From Patescibacteria group bacterium (lineage in GTDB: Bacteria; Patescibacteriota; Patescibacteriia; UBA2591; PGYQ01): 14,889 nt of DNA. Positions 1 to 7,136 of the stretch are shown piece after piece (position 1 is the first letter of the stretch; every line of letters begins with the position of its first letter). A program made the position numbers and the translations under genes. Location: assembly GCA_020057535.1 (NCBI GenBank), contig JAGVFS010000083.1, forward strand, positions 1-14,889, read 5' to 3'. The notes beneath the pieces were generated by a model. That model was not told the DNA's origin and did not search any database. It saw only the letters and a program-made list of their open reading frames with translations.

Positions 1-29
1 GTAGCATTTTTATGTAATTTAATTTGCAT
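1..29 (-). CDS. Possible 5' end of a leftward gene cut by the window edge
   Basis: An ATG at 29-27 on the minus strand opens a frame (M-Q-I-K-L-H-K-N-A) that is uninterrupted to the window edge. It is only nine codons long, so identity cannot be judged. The reason to list it is position: it starts 8 nt downstream of the -10 box of a near-consensus sigma70 promoter at 66-38, the same spacing seen for other genes here that look leaderless. It could equally be untranslated leader, with translation beginning at a second minus-strand ATG at about 7-5. Confidence 0.25.
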
Positions 30-68
30 ACGTTAGAATTATACCACCTAACGTATCGTTAGTCAACA
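28..68 (-). promoter_or_regulatory. Leftward sigma70 promoter overlapped by a palindromic operator (copy 1)
   Basis: On the minus strand TTGACT (66-61) and TATAAT (43-38) are separated by exactly 17 nt, a near-perfect housekeeping promoter. A perfect 15-bp dyad, CTAACG-TAT-CGTTAG, occupies 48-62, covering the spacer and part of the -35 box. A second CGTTAG half-site lies at 31-36, giving an ATACGTTAG/CTAACGTAT inverted repeat (28-36 and 48-56) around the -10 box. This is the usual layout for repression by a dimeric DNA-binding protein. The same module recurs at 13232-13286. The regulator is not identifiable here. Confidence 0.65.
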
Positions 69-107
69 GGGTAATGACATTAAAATAGGGTGACATTATA
101 CATATAC

Positions 108-135
108 TTGACTAATAATTAAACTTCACTAAACT
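108..135 (+). promoter_or_regulatory. Putative promoter of the pseudopilin gene
   Basis: TTGACT at 108-113 and TAAACT at 130-135 are spaced by 16 nt. The -10 box ends 6 nt before the ATG at 142, so a transcript would begin at or almost at the start codon. No Shine-Dalgarno sequence is present. The -35 is good, the -10 only moderate. Confidence 0.4.
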
Positions 136-141
136 ACAAAT

Positions 142-639
142 ATGGTAAAAATAATTATTAAAAATTTAATTACTAAAAAAATATTTTTAAAAAACAATAA
201 AGGTTTTAGTTTAGTTGAATTATTAGTTGTCATTTCAATTATTGTTTTGTTATCTACCATTGCTATGGTTAGTTTAAATAGCATAAGACAAAAAGCCAGA
301 GATACAAAAAGAATTGCTGATGCTAAACAAATTTCAATTGCTTTAGATTTTTATTTTGATAAAAAAGAACTCTATCCTATAACAACCACTGCTATTATTT
401 TAGGAACAAAAAATTATTCTTGTTTAAGTGAAAATGGATTTGTTGCGTCATGTAACGCAGAACTTGTTTATATGAAATCAATACCTTCTGCGCCAATTCC
501 TCCAATAGAAAATCAATACACTTACATTTCCAACGACGGCAATAATTATCAATTATCTTTTATTTTGGAAAAAATTAATCAAAATCTTGGTCCGGGAGTT
601 AATTGTTTAGTTACAAAAGAAAAAATTCAATGTAATTAA
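142..639 (+). CDS. Type IV pilin-like protein (prepilin with class III signal)
   Basis: A 165-residue protein with the prepilin processing signature. After a basic leader of about 21 residues (many Lys) come G21 | FSLVELLVV, with Glu at +5 of the mature protein, and a hydrophobic alpha-helix to about residue 42. Prepilin peptidase would cut after G21 and N-methylate F22; the helix then anchors the subunit in the membrane and packs into a pilus or pseudopilus. The C-terminal globular domain carries four cysteines (C94, C104, C155, C164), which could form two disulfides outside the cell. Such single-gene pseudopilins are common in CPR genomes, where pili are thought to serve host attachment or DNA uptake. 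No pilus assembly genes are in the window, so major pilin versus minor pseudopilin cannot be decided. Confidence 0.85.
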   Translation: MVKIIIKNLITKKIFLKNNKGFSLVELLVVISIIVLLSTIAMVSLNSIRQKARDTKRIADAKQISIALDFYFDKKELYPITTTAIILGTKNYSCLSENGFVASCNAELVYMKSIPSAPIPPIENQYTYISNDGNNYQLSFILEKINQNLGPGVNCLVTKEKIQCN

Positions 640-736
640 TTACTTTTCGTGTTTATAAGTTTATTACGAGCAAAATAAAATAACTTCTAATAAATATTGG
701 CTACTTCTTAAAATTACTTTGTTGTTTATCCTCTCT

Positions 737-745
737 TGTTATAAA
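737..745 (+). promoter_or_regulatory. Extended -10 promoter element before the GH57 gene
   Basis: TG-n-TATAAA (TG at 737-738, hexamer 740-745) is an extended -10 element with no convincing -35. The hexamer ends 8 nt before the ATG at 754, predicting a leaderless or nearly leaderless mRNA. The rest of the 640-753 gap shows no gene. Confidence 0.35.
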
Positions 746-753
746 CTAGTAAT

Positions 754-2007
754 ATGAAAAATAAAAATAGCAAAATTTCTCTACAAACTACTACAAATTA
801 CAAACCGCAAGTCAATTCTATATTTTGGCTTAATCTATTACATATTTATCAACCGCCCGAACAAAAAAAAGAAATAATTAAAAAAATAACTAGCCAAAGT
901 TATTCTAAAATTTTAAACATTTTAAAGAAACATCCAAAAGAAAAAATCACTTTAAATATTAATGGTTCTTTGACTGAACAATTTGATAAATATGGATTTA
1001 AAAATATTATTAACGATATAAAAAAATTAGCTGAAAATAATCAAATTGAATTAGTTGGTAGCGCTAAATATCATTTTATTCTTCCTCTTGTTCCAGAACA
1101 AGAAATTATCCGTCAAATAAAATTAAATTATCAAACTAATAAAAAATATTTTGGAAAAATTTATCAACCAAAAGGATTTTTTATTCCCGAATTAGCTTAT
1201 AGTAAAAAAGTGGCTAAAATTTTAAAAAAACTCGGCTATCAATGGATTGTTTTAGATGAAATAGCAAATAAAATTAATCTATCTAATTTCGTCAAAACTA
1301 CGACAAACAAACCAATTAACGAACAAGATAATTTTTATCAAATAAAAGGATTAAATAATTTTTTTGTTTTTTTTAGAAATCGCGAGATAAGCAATTTATT
1401 TTTTACTGGGGAAATAAAAAATTCTAAAGATTTTTTTAGAATTTTAAAAAAAAATAATCTTCCAAAGAATACATTAATTACCGCTTTAGACGGAGAAAAT
1501 TTAGGACACCACCAATTAAAAATGGCTGAAATTTGGCAAGAAATTTTAGATTCAAAAAAAACACAAACAATAACTTATTCCGAATATCTTAATCGCGAAT
1601 TAAATTCAAAAAATATAAAAATAATTGAACCTCAAAAATGTAGTTGGGCTTCAAAAAAATCAGAATTAAAAAAAGGAATTCCTTTTGCCTTATGGAATAA
1701 TCCAAATAATGAAATTCATCAATTACAATGGAAACTTTCAAGATTAGCCATTAAAATCGTTTCACAAACTAACGAAAATAAAAATATTAGAGAACAATTA
1801 GATCAAGCTTTGTTTAGTTGTCAATATTGGTGGGCTAATTATGGTTTACATTGGGGTCCAGGAATGATTAAAAAGGGGGCTGAAAAACTATTAAAAATAA
1901 TTGAATTAGCTTATGACGCAAAATTTATAAAGTTAAATTTTTTACAAAAAGCGAAAAAATTATATAATAAAATTATTATAACTACAAAAAAAATTAATTT
2001 ATGTTAA
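754..2007 (+). CDS. Glycoside hydrolase family 57 protein (alpha-glucan-active type)
   Basis: A 417-residue cytoplasmic protein (no signal peptide) with the GH57 layout. The N-terminal strand motif LHIYQPP (29-35) is the family's first conserved region. GFFIPE (141-146) carries the likely catalytic nucleophile E146, and ALDGENLGHH (244-253) carries the likely acid/base D246. The Trp-rich stretch CQYWWANYGLHWG (356-368) followed by a KGAEKLL helix matches the C-terminal helical part of the family. GH57 enzymes retain configuration on alpha-linked glucans (amylase, pullulanase, branching enzyme, glucanotransferase); the exact activity cannot be read here. At ~420 residues it is near the short end of the family. 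The stop overlaps the ychF start by 7 nt, suggesting co-transcription and coupled translation. There is no SD; a likely extended -10 ends 8 nt before the ATG. Confidence 0.8.
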   Translation: MKNKNSKISLQTTTNYKPQVNSIFWLNLLHIYQPPEQKKEIIKKITSQSYSKILNILKKHPKEKITLNINGSLTEQFDKYGFKNIINDIKKLAENNQIELVGSAKYHFILPLVPEQEIIRQIKLNYQTNKKYFGKIYQPKGFFIPELAYSKKVAKILKKLGYQWIVLDEIANKINLSNFVKTTTNKPINEQDNFYQIKGLNNFFVFFRNREISNLFFTGEIKNSKDFFRILKKNNLPKNTLITALDGENLGHHQLKMAEIWQEILDSKKTQTITYSEYLNRELNSKNIKIIEPQKCSWASKKSELKKGIPFALWNNPNNEIHQLQWKLSRLAIKIVSQTNENKNIREQLDQALFSCQYWWANYGLHWGPGMIKKGAEKLLKIIELAYDAKFIKLNFLQKAKKLYNKIIITTKKINLC

Positions 2008-3056
2008 AAGTTGGAATTGTTGGTTTGCCCAATGTAGGCAAATCAACCTTATTTAAAGCTCTAACAAAAAAACAAGTAAATATCGCTGATTATCCTTTTT
2101 GCACTATTGAACCAAATATCGGAATTGTTGAGGTGCCAGATGAACGTTTAAAAAAATTAGCTACTATCTCGCATTCAGCTAAAATTATTCCAACGGTTAT
2201 TGAATTTATAGATATTGCTGGTTTGGTTAAAGGGGCATCAAAAGGAGAAGGGCTTGGTAATAAATTTCTTTCTCATATTAAAGAAGTAGACGCCATTGCT
2301 CATGTGGTAAAAAAATTTAAAGAAGATTATTCTCAATCTGATATTCAAATTATAAACCTAGAATTAATTTTATCTGATTTAAATGTAATAGAAAAAAAAA
2401 TAGAGACTTCCAAAAAACAAAACAAAAATAATTCTGATAAAATTTTATTAAAAACTATTGAAATTTTAGAAAAAATAAAAAATAATCTTGAATATGAAAA
2501 ATTAGCTAAATCAGTTGATTTATCAGAAGAAGAAAAAAATTTAATTAAAGAATTAAATTTGCTTACTTTAAAACCAATACTCTATGTTTTTAATATTAAT
2601 GAAAAAGAATTAACAAATTCCCAACCTCTAATTTCCAACTCCCAATTCCCAACTTTTTATTGTAAAATTTGCGCAAAATTAGAGGCAGAATTAGCTGATT
2701 TATCTGAAGAAGAAACGCGAGAATATATAAAAGAATTAAAAATAAAAAATACTGGCTTAGATCAGCTTATCACAGCCAGTTATGAAATTCTTAATTTAAT
2801 TACTTTTTTTACTTCCGGCCCTCAAGAAACTCGAGCCTGGACTATTATTAAAGGAGCAAAAGCCCCAGAAGCCGCCGGAAAAATTCATACGGATTTTCAA
2901 AAAGGATTTATTAAAGCGGAAGTAATTAATTGGCAAAACTTTATTGAAGCAGGAGACGAAGTAAAAGCTAAAGAAAAAGGATTAATGCGTTTAGAAGGAA
3001 AAGACTATATCGTTCAAGATGGCGACGTGATCCATTTTAAATTTAGTGTAAATTAA
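2001..3056 (+). CDS. ychF: Redox-regulated GTPase/ATPase YchF (Obg-like)
   Basis: A 351-residue protein, close to the family's usual ~360. The P-loop is GLPNVGKST (8-16), switch I contains YPFCTIEPN (31-39), and the G3 region is DIAGLVKGASKGEGLGNKF (71-89), all diagnostic of YchF. The G4 position reads NINEKE, the YchF variant that relaxes guanine specificity so the enzyme prefers ATP. The last ~85 residues form the TGS domain, entered by FFTSGPQETRAWTI. YchF binds ribosomes and affects stress responses and translation. Its ATG lies inside the end of the GH57 gene, so translation is probably coupled. A run of six degenerate 7-bp repeats (2617-2658) codes for a short, Ser/Asn/Pro-rich variable loop just after the G4 motif; the core fold is intact. 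Confidence 0.95.
   Translation: MLKVGIVGLPNVGKSTLFKALTKKQVNIADYPFCTIEPNIGIVEVPDERLKKLATISHSAKIIPTVIEFIDIAGLVKGASKGEGLGNKFLSHIKEVDAIAHVVKKFKEDYSQSDIQIINLELILSDLNVIEKKIETSKKQNKNNSDKILLKTIEILEKIKNNLEYEKLAKSVDLSEEEKNLIKELNLLTLKPILYVFNINEKELTNSQPLISNSQFPTFYCKICAKLEAELADLSEEETREYIKELKIKNTGLDQLITASYEILNLITFFTSGPQETRAWTIIKGAKAPEAAGKIHTDFQKGFIKAEVINWQNFIEAGDEVKAKEKGLMRLEGKDYIVQDGDVIHFKFSVN
2617..2658 (+). repeat. Six degenerate 7-bp tandem repeats inside ychF
   Basis: Six consecutive 7-nt units, each beginning AA (for example AATTCCC, AACCTCT, AATTTCC), fit the consensus AAYTYCY apart from the last, AACTTTT. Total length is 42 nt, a multiple of three, so the ychF frame survives. The same heptamer consensus appears outside genes at 3080-3107 and, with more T, at 3701-3749. 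Confidence 0.7.
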
Positions 3057-3079
3057 ACAAAAAATTTTTACAAAATTTT

Positions 3080-3107
3080 AAATCCCAATTTATAACTTCT
3101 AATTATT
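3080..3107 (+). repeat. Short degenerate 7-bp repeat array behind ychF
   Basis: Four 7-nt units (AAATCCC, AATTTAT, then AACTTCT and AATTATT) with the AAYTYCY-like pattern seen inside ychF. The array stops 1 nt before the MITE-like element that starts at 3109. Confidence 0.45.
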
Positions 3108-3108
3108 T

Positions 3109-3223
3109 ACTAAGCTTTGGTAAATTTTATTAATTTCTCTTAAATAAATATTTTTTAAATAAAAAAAATTATTTTGGCTAAAATAAAGGATTTGTAATAT
3201 TGTTTAGAATTTTTGCCAAAGTT
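3109..3223 (-). mobile_element. MITE-like element 1 (non-autonomous relative of the IS at 7137)
   Basis: About 115 bp bounded by imperfect terminal inverted repeats: ACTAAGCTTTGGTAAA at the left end and TTTTTGCCAAAGTT at the right. Bases 3171-3223 match the reverse complement of 5581-5633 at 49 of 53 positions, and the left end also matches the other end of that second element. The left-end sequence is shared with the left end of the transposase-bearing IS (ACTAAACTTTGGCAAA at 7136-7151). It has no coding capacity. Its right end lies 3 nt from the stop codon of the minus-strand rpsT, so it forms the 3' UTR of rpsT. No clear target-site duplication is seen. Confidence 0.65.
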
Positions 3224-3226
3224 TTA

Positions 3227-3493
3227 TTATTTAAATAGAACATTAAATTTTTTCATCATTCGCGATTTTTTTCTAGCAGCAGTATTTTTCTTAATTATCT
3301 TCTTTTGCGCGGCCCTATCTAAAGCTTTTTGTACTGCATAAATCAATTTTTTGGCCTCTTCTTTTTTTTGAACAACAAAAACTTTTTGAGTTTCCTTAAT
3401 TAAATCTTTAAGCTTTTTTTTGACATTTTTATTTCTTAATTGTCTTTTTTTATTTTGTCTTAAAGATTTAATAGCCGCTTTTTTTATAGGCAT
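3227..3493 (-). CDS. rpsT: Small ribosomal subunit protein bS20
   Basis: An 88-residue, extremely basic helical protein beginning MPIKKAAIKSLRQNKKR and containing ALDRAAQKKIIKKNTAARKK, the conserved C-terminal region of bS20 that binds 16S rRNA. The length matches the family (85-90). It is a cytosolic structural protein of the 30S subunit. It is a single gene, divergent from dnaG across 257 bp, which is unusual because the classical partner of dnaG-rpoD is rpsU (bS21). The leader is U-rich (TTTTAATTTTTT just before the ATG) without an SD. The stop codon is followed within 3 nt by MITE-like element 1. Confidence 0.95.
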   Translation of the reverse strand: MPIKKAAIKSLRQNKKRQLRNKNVKKKLKDLIKETQKVFVVQKKEEAKKLIYAVQKALDRAAQKKIIKKNTAARKKSRMMKKFNVLFK

Positions 3494-3700
3494 AAAAAAT
3501 TAAAATTAAAAATAGGTAAAATGTAAAATAATAATACAAAGTTTAAAATAATCCTTCGACTGATGGATAAAATTAAATAATTTGTTTTACATTTTTCATT
3601 TTATATTTAAATTAAAAATTAATACTTTTTTTAAAAAATTATAAATTATATATAACATAAATTTATTTTTAAGTAAAGATTTTTAAATTAATTTAAATTT

Positions 3701-3749
3701 AACCTCCTATTTTTTATTTTCTAATTTCTCACTTTTCACTTCTTATTTT
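3701..3749 (+). repeat. Pyrimidine-rich 7-bp repeat array leading into dnaG
   Basis: Seven consecutive 7-nt units (for example TATTTTC, TAATTTC, TCACTTT, TCACTTC) run from 3701 to 3749; one T follows, then the dnaG ATG at 3751. There is no SD. The array would form a U/C-rich mRNA leader. The rest of the 3494-3750 intergenic stretch is AT-rich with no gene; it holds short mutually inverted AAATGTAAAA/TTTTACATTT segments (near 3523 and 3584) whose role is unknown. Confidence 0.55.
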
Positions 3750-3750
3750 T

Positions 3751-5580
3751 ATGGATAACATTACTGACGAAATTAAATCACGATTAGATATTATTGAAAT
3801 AATTCAAGAATATCTTCCACAACTTAAACAAGCTGGAACTAATTGGAAAACTTTTTGTCCTTTTCATAATGAAAAAACCCCATCTTTTACGGTTTCTCGA
3901 GAAAAACAAATATGGCATTGTTTTGGTTGTTCAGAGGGTGGCGATATTTTTTCTTTTATTATGAAAATAGAAGGAATAGAATTTGTTGACGCTTTAAGAA
4001 TTCTAGCTAAAAAATCCAATGTGATTTTAAAAAAACAAGACCCTCAATTAACAAATCAACGCGCTAAATTATTGGAGATTTGTCAATTATCAACGGATTT
4101 TTATCATCAAATTTTAATAAAATCACCACAAGGACAAATTGCCCGAGAATATTTAAAAAAACGAAAAATTTTCAGTTCAATAGCTAAAAATTTTCAATTA
4201 GGTTTTGCCACAGATTCATGGGAAAATTTAACAAACTTTTTATTAAGTAAAAAATTTAAAGAAAATGAAATTATAGAAAGCGGAATAGCGATCAAAAGTG
4301 TAAATTTATCCGCAAAAAACAAGAATAAAATTTATGATCGTTTTAGAAATAGATTAATGTTTCCAATTTACGATGTTCACGGAAATGTCATTGGATTTAG
4401 CGGAAGAATTTTAGAAGACAAAAAAAACGAGGCTAAATATATTAATACGCCACAAACTTTAATTTATAACAAAAGTCAAATTCTTTACGGCTTAGATAAA
4501 GCAAAACAAGAAATTAAAAAAGAAAATTTAGCTGTATTAGTAGAAGGAAATATGGATGTTATAAGTTCTCATCAAGCTGGAATTAAAAATGTAATCGCTT
4601 GTTCTGGAACAGCTTTAACATTAGAACAAATTAAACTCTTAAAAAGATATTCTTCTAATTTAGCCCTATCTTTTGATCTAGATTCAGCCGGTCAAAAAGC
4701 CACAAAACGCGGAATTGATATTGCTTGGCAACAAGAACTAAATATCAAAATAATTAAATTACCAAAAGGAAAAGATCCAGATGAATGTATAAAAAAAGAC
4801 GCCAACATCTGGCAAAAAGCAATCAAAGATTCTCAATCAATCATGGAATATTATTTTGATTCTGTTTTTTTAAATTTACCAAGAACAGGTTACGATCTAT
4901 CCATAGAAAATAAAAAAAATGCAACCAAAATTTTACTCCCAATTATTTCAAAATTAACTAATAAAATTGAACAAGAACACTGGTTGCAAAAATTAGGAGA
5001 ATTTTTAAATATCGATGAACAAATTTTAAGAGATTCTCTAATTAAAGAGAATACCAATTTTAACTCAAAGTCAATGTCAAAAGAAAAAAATAATTTATCA
5101 ACAAATAAACAAATTCCGTTAATTGATGAGCAAAATTTATTATTAGAAGAAAAAATTATCGGAATGATTTTTAAATTTCATAAAAATTTAAAAGAAATCA
5201 TTTTAAAATTTCCCATTAATATATTACAAAATAAAAAACTCTTGGAACTTGCAAAAAATTTTATTAAAGATTATATTAAAAATGAAGAAAAATTTAATGA
5301 GGATCAATGGATTAAAAGCATTTCAAAAGAAATGGCAAATTATTTTAATACTTTAATTTTTGCAGCAGAAAAAGATTTTTTAAATTTTGATTCTTCAATT
5401 GAATATGAAATTCAAAAAAATATTAATATCTTAAAAAAAAATATTCTTGATCAAAAATTAAAAATAATTGAAGAAAAATTTAAAAAAGCCGAAAAAGAAA
5501 AAGATTGTGAGAAAATTAATTTTTTAGAAAAAAAATTTAAAGAAATAATTGAACAATTAAATGAAATAAATTATTTATAG
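3751..5580 (+). CDS. dnaG: DNA primase DnaG
   Basis: A 609-residue bacterial primase that makes RNA primers at the replication fork. The N-terminal zinc-binding domain has C36-x2-H39 (CPFH) and C57-x2-C60 (CFGC), which is the CHC2 finger. The central catalytic core ends in a TOPRIM fold with VEGNMDV (E265, D269) and FDLDSAG (D309, D311), the metal-binding acidic residues. The usual EGYMDV motif has Asn instead of Tyr here, a mild variant. After about residue 390 come the linker and the helicase-binding helical C-terminal domain, rich in Lys and Asn as expected at this base composition. The start at 3751 fits the family N-terminus (ITDEIKSRLDIIEII). It precedes rpoD as in the macromolecular-synthesis operon, but a MITE-like element begins immediately after its TAG stop. 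Confidence 0.97.
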   Translation: MDNITDEIKSRLDIIEIIQEYLPQLKQAGTNWKTFCPFHNEKTPSFTVSREKQIWHCFGCSEGGDIFSFIMKIEGIEFVDALRILAKKSNVILKKQDPQLTNQRAKLLEICQLSTDFYHQILIKSPQGQIAREYLKKRKIFSSIAKNFQLGFATDSWENLTNFLLSKKFKENEIIESGIAIKSVNLSAKNKNKIYDRFRNRLMFPIYDVHGNVIGFSGRILEDKKNEAKYINTPQTLIYNKSQILYGLDKAKQEIKKENLAVLVEGNMDVISSHQAGIKNVIACSGTALTLEQIKLLKRYSSNLALSFDLDSAGQKATKRGIDIAWQQELNIKIIKLPKGKDPDECIKKDANIWQKAIKDSQSIMEYYFDSVFLNLPRTGYDLSIENKKNATKILLPIISKLTNKIEQEHWLQKLGEFLNIDEQILRDSLIKENTNFNSKSMSKEKNNLSTNKQIPLIDEQNLLLEEKIIGMIFKFHKNLKEIILKFPINILQNKKLLELAKNFIKDYIKNEEKFNEDQWIKSISKEMANYFNTLIFAAEKDFLNFDSSIEYEIQKNINILKKNILDQKLKIIEEKFKKAEKEKDCEKINFLEKKFKEIIEQLNEINYL

Positions 5581-5703
5581 AACTTTAACAAAAATTCTGA
5601 ACAATATTACAAATCCTTTATTTTAGTCAAAATATTTTCTTGAATAAACCATTTATTTAAAAAAAATATTTCCTTTAAGAAAATAAAGTTTGCCAAAGTT
5701 TAG
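5581..5703 (+). mobile_element. MITE-like element 2 between dnaG and rpoD
   Basis: About 123 bp with ends AACTTTAACAAAAATTCT (5581-5598) and AAAGTTTGCCAAAGTTTAGT (5685-5704). It is the reverse complement of element 1 at 3109-3223: 49 of 53 identical over the conserved end, and both terminal repeats align. The middle is more diverged. Its first base directly follows the dnaG stop TAG, and a TAG also follows its right end (5701-5703), which could be the trace of a short target duplication. It has no ORF. It widens the dnaG-rpoD gap to 332 bp and may uncouple the two genes. Confidence 0.65.
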
Positions 5704-5813
5704 TAATAGCCAATAATGAGCAATGTAAATGTAAATAGACAAAATAAAATACAAAATAAATTTAAAATAAAATTTTTATTATGTTAAATATATAAAATGA
5801 TTTTTGTAAAATG

Positions 5814-5819
5814 TATAAT
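5814..5819 (+). promoter_or_regulatory. Possible -10 box for rpoD
   Basis: A perfect TATAAT preceded by TG lies in the dnaG-rpoD gap, downstream of the MITE-like element; no -35 is recognisable. It is 93 nt before the rpoD ATG and would give rpoD its own promoter with a U-rich leader. In DNA this AT-rich such a hexamer can occur by chance. Confidence 0.25.
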
Positions 5820-5856
5820 AAAAATTATTTAACAGGATAATTTTTAAATTTATTTT

Positions 5857-5912
5857 GATTTTTACATTTTTAATTGTCATTTTGCATTTTGATCTTTTAT
5901 TTTGCATTTTTT
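5857..5912 (+). repeat. T-rich 7-bp periodic leader running into the rpoD ATG
   Basis: Eight 7-nt blocks (for example CATTTTG, CATTTTG, ATCTTTT) can be laid end to end from 5857 to 5912, the last ending exactly at the ATG at 5913. The periodicity resembles the array ahead of dnaG. The leader contains no SD. The rest of 5704-5856 is AT-rich with no gene visible. Confidence 0.45.
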
Positions 5913-7133
5913 ATGAAAAAAAAACTTAATAAAAAAAATAAACAAAAAGTTAGACGATCTTTTTGTGTTAAAAAAAACAAAAAAATCATTCTTCAAAAAA
6001 CAAACAAATCTCTAGATGATAAAAAAATAGAAAAAAAAATAAAATTAGCTTCTTGGCCAGAAGAAGAAGAAAATAAAATAATAGCAAAAGGAAAAATGAG
6101 AGGATTTCTTACGGAAAATGAAATTTTATACGCTTTTCCAAATTTAGAAGATTATATCTCGGAATATGAAAATTTTTTAATAAAATTAGAAAAAAACGCC
6201 ATTCAAATAATTAAAGGGAAAGAAGGATTTTTTTCTCAAATTTTAGAAGAGGGAAAAAATGCAAAAGAAAATAAAAAAATTCCTCAAAAAACATCTATTT
6301 TAGAATCTATTTCATTTGATTCTATTCAAATGTACTTAAAGGAAATAAATAAAACCCCTCTTTTAACCTCAGAGGAAGAAGTTTATTGGGCTAAACAATT
6401 AGAAAAAGGTGATCAAGTAGCACAAAAAAAATTAGTTGAATCTAATTTAAGATTAGTGGTTAGTATTGCTAAAAAATATATTGGTCGTAATTTATCTTTT
6501 TTAGATTTAATTCAAGAAGGAAATATTGGTTTATTTCGAGCAGTAGAAAAATTTGATTATCGAAAAGGTTATAAATTTTCTACCTATGCTACCTGGTGGA
6601 TTAGACAAGCAATAACCAGGGCTTTAGCCGATCAATCAAGAACCATTCGTTTGCCAGTACATATAGTAGAAACTATTAATAAATTTCATCAAATTGAACG
6701 CAGTTTAATTCAAGATTTAGGACGAGAACCTTTACCTAAAGAAATTGCCACAGAAATGGAAGAAAAATTAGATAAAGTTTTTCATATCATTAAAATTTCT
6801 CAAGATACTATTTCCCTAGAAACTTCTGTTGGAGATGATGATAGCGACAGCACTTTAGAAGATTTTCTTGAAGATGTTAAAGCAATATCTCCAGACAAAG
6901 CAGCAGCAATGAAATTACTTAAAGAATATATAAAAGAAATTTTAAATGAATTAACCCCTCGAGAACAAAAAATTTTAGAAATGCGATTTGGCTTAACTGA
7001 AGACGGTTCTCATACTTTAGAAGAAGTTGGTTATGAGTTTGGCGTGACTAGAGAAAGAATTAGACAAATTGAAACAAAAGCTTTGTCTAAAATTAGACAA
7101 CATAAAGACATGATAAAATTAAAAGACTATTAA
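5913..7133 (+). CDS. rpoD: Primary RNA polymerase sigma factor (sigma70/SigA)
   Basis: A 406-residue housekeeping sigma factor that directs RNA polymerase to -35/-10 promoters. A region 1.1-like segment ([19 protein letters not shown]) follows a very Lys-rich N-terminus. Region 1.2 is [17 protein letters not shown]. Regions 2.1-2.4 include [35 protein letters not shown] and the -10-recognising helix. Region 3 follows, and region 4 contains [15 protein letters not shown] and the helix-turn-helix [19 protein letters not shown]. Having all regions marks it as the primary, not an alternative, sigma. The open frame extends upstream to a TTG at 5874, but those 13 residues are hydrophobic and fall in the T-rich leader, so ATG 5913 is preferred. 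The stop is followed by the left end of an insertion sequence. Confidence 0.95.
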   Translation: MKKKLNKKNKQKVRRSFCVKKNKKIILQKTNKSLDDKKIEKKIKLASWPEEEENKIIAKGKMRGFLTENEILYAFPNLEDYISEYENFLIKLEKNAIQIIKGKEGFFSQILEEGKNAKENKKIPQKTSILESISFDSIQMYLKEINKTPLLTSEEEVYWAKQLEKGDQVAQKKLVESNLRLVVSIAKKYIGRNLSFLDLIQEGNIGLFRAVEKFDYRKGYKFSTYATWWIRQAITRALADQSRTIRLPVHIVETINKFHQIERSLIQDLGREPLPKEIATEMEEKLDKVFHIIKISQDTISLETSVGDDDSDSTLEDFLEDVKAISPDKAAAMKLLKEYIKEILNELTPREQKILEMRFGLTEDGSHTLEEVGYEFGVTRERIRQIETKALSKIRQHKDMIKLKDY

Positions 7134-7136
7134 TAA

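Noticed and set aside
3494..3750. Replication origin or DnaA boxes in the AT-rich rpsT-dnaG gap
   Set aside because: No TTATCCACA-like boxes or dnaA/dnaN neighbours; AT-richness is general here.
5874..5912. TTG start giving rpoD 13 extra residues
   Set aside because: The added residues are hydrophobic and encoded by the T-rich periodic leader; sigma factors do not begin this way. ATG 5913 is the better start.
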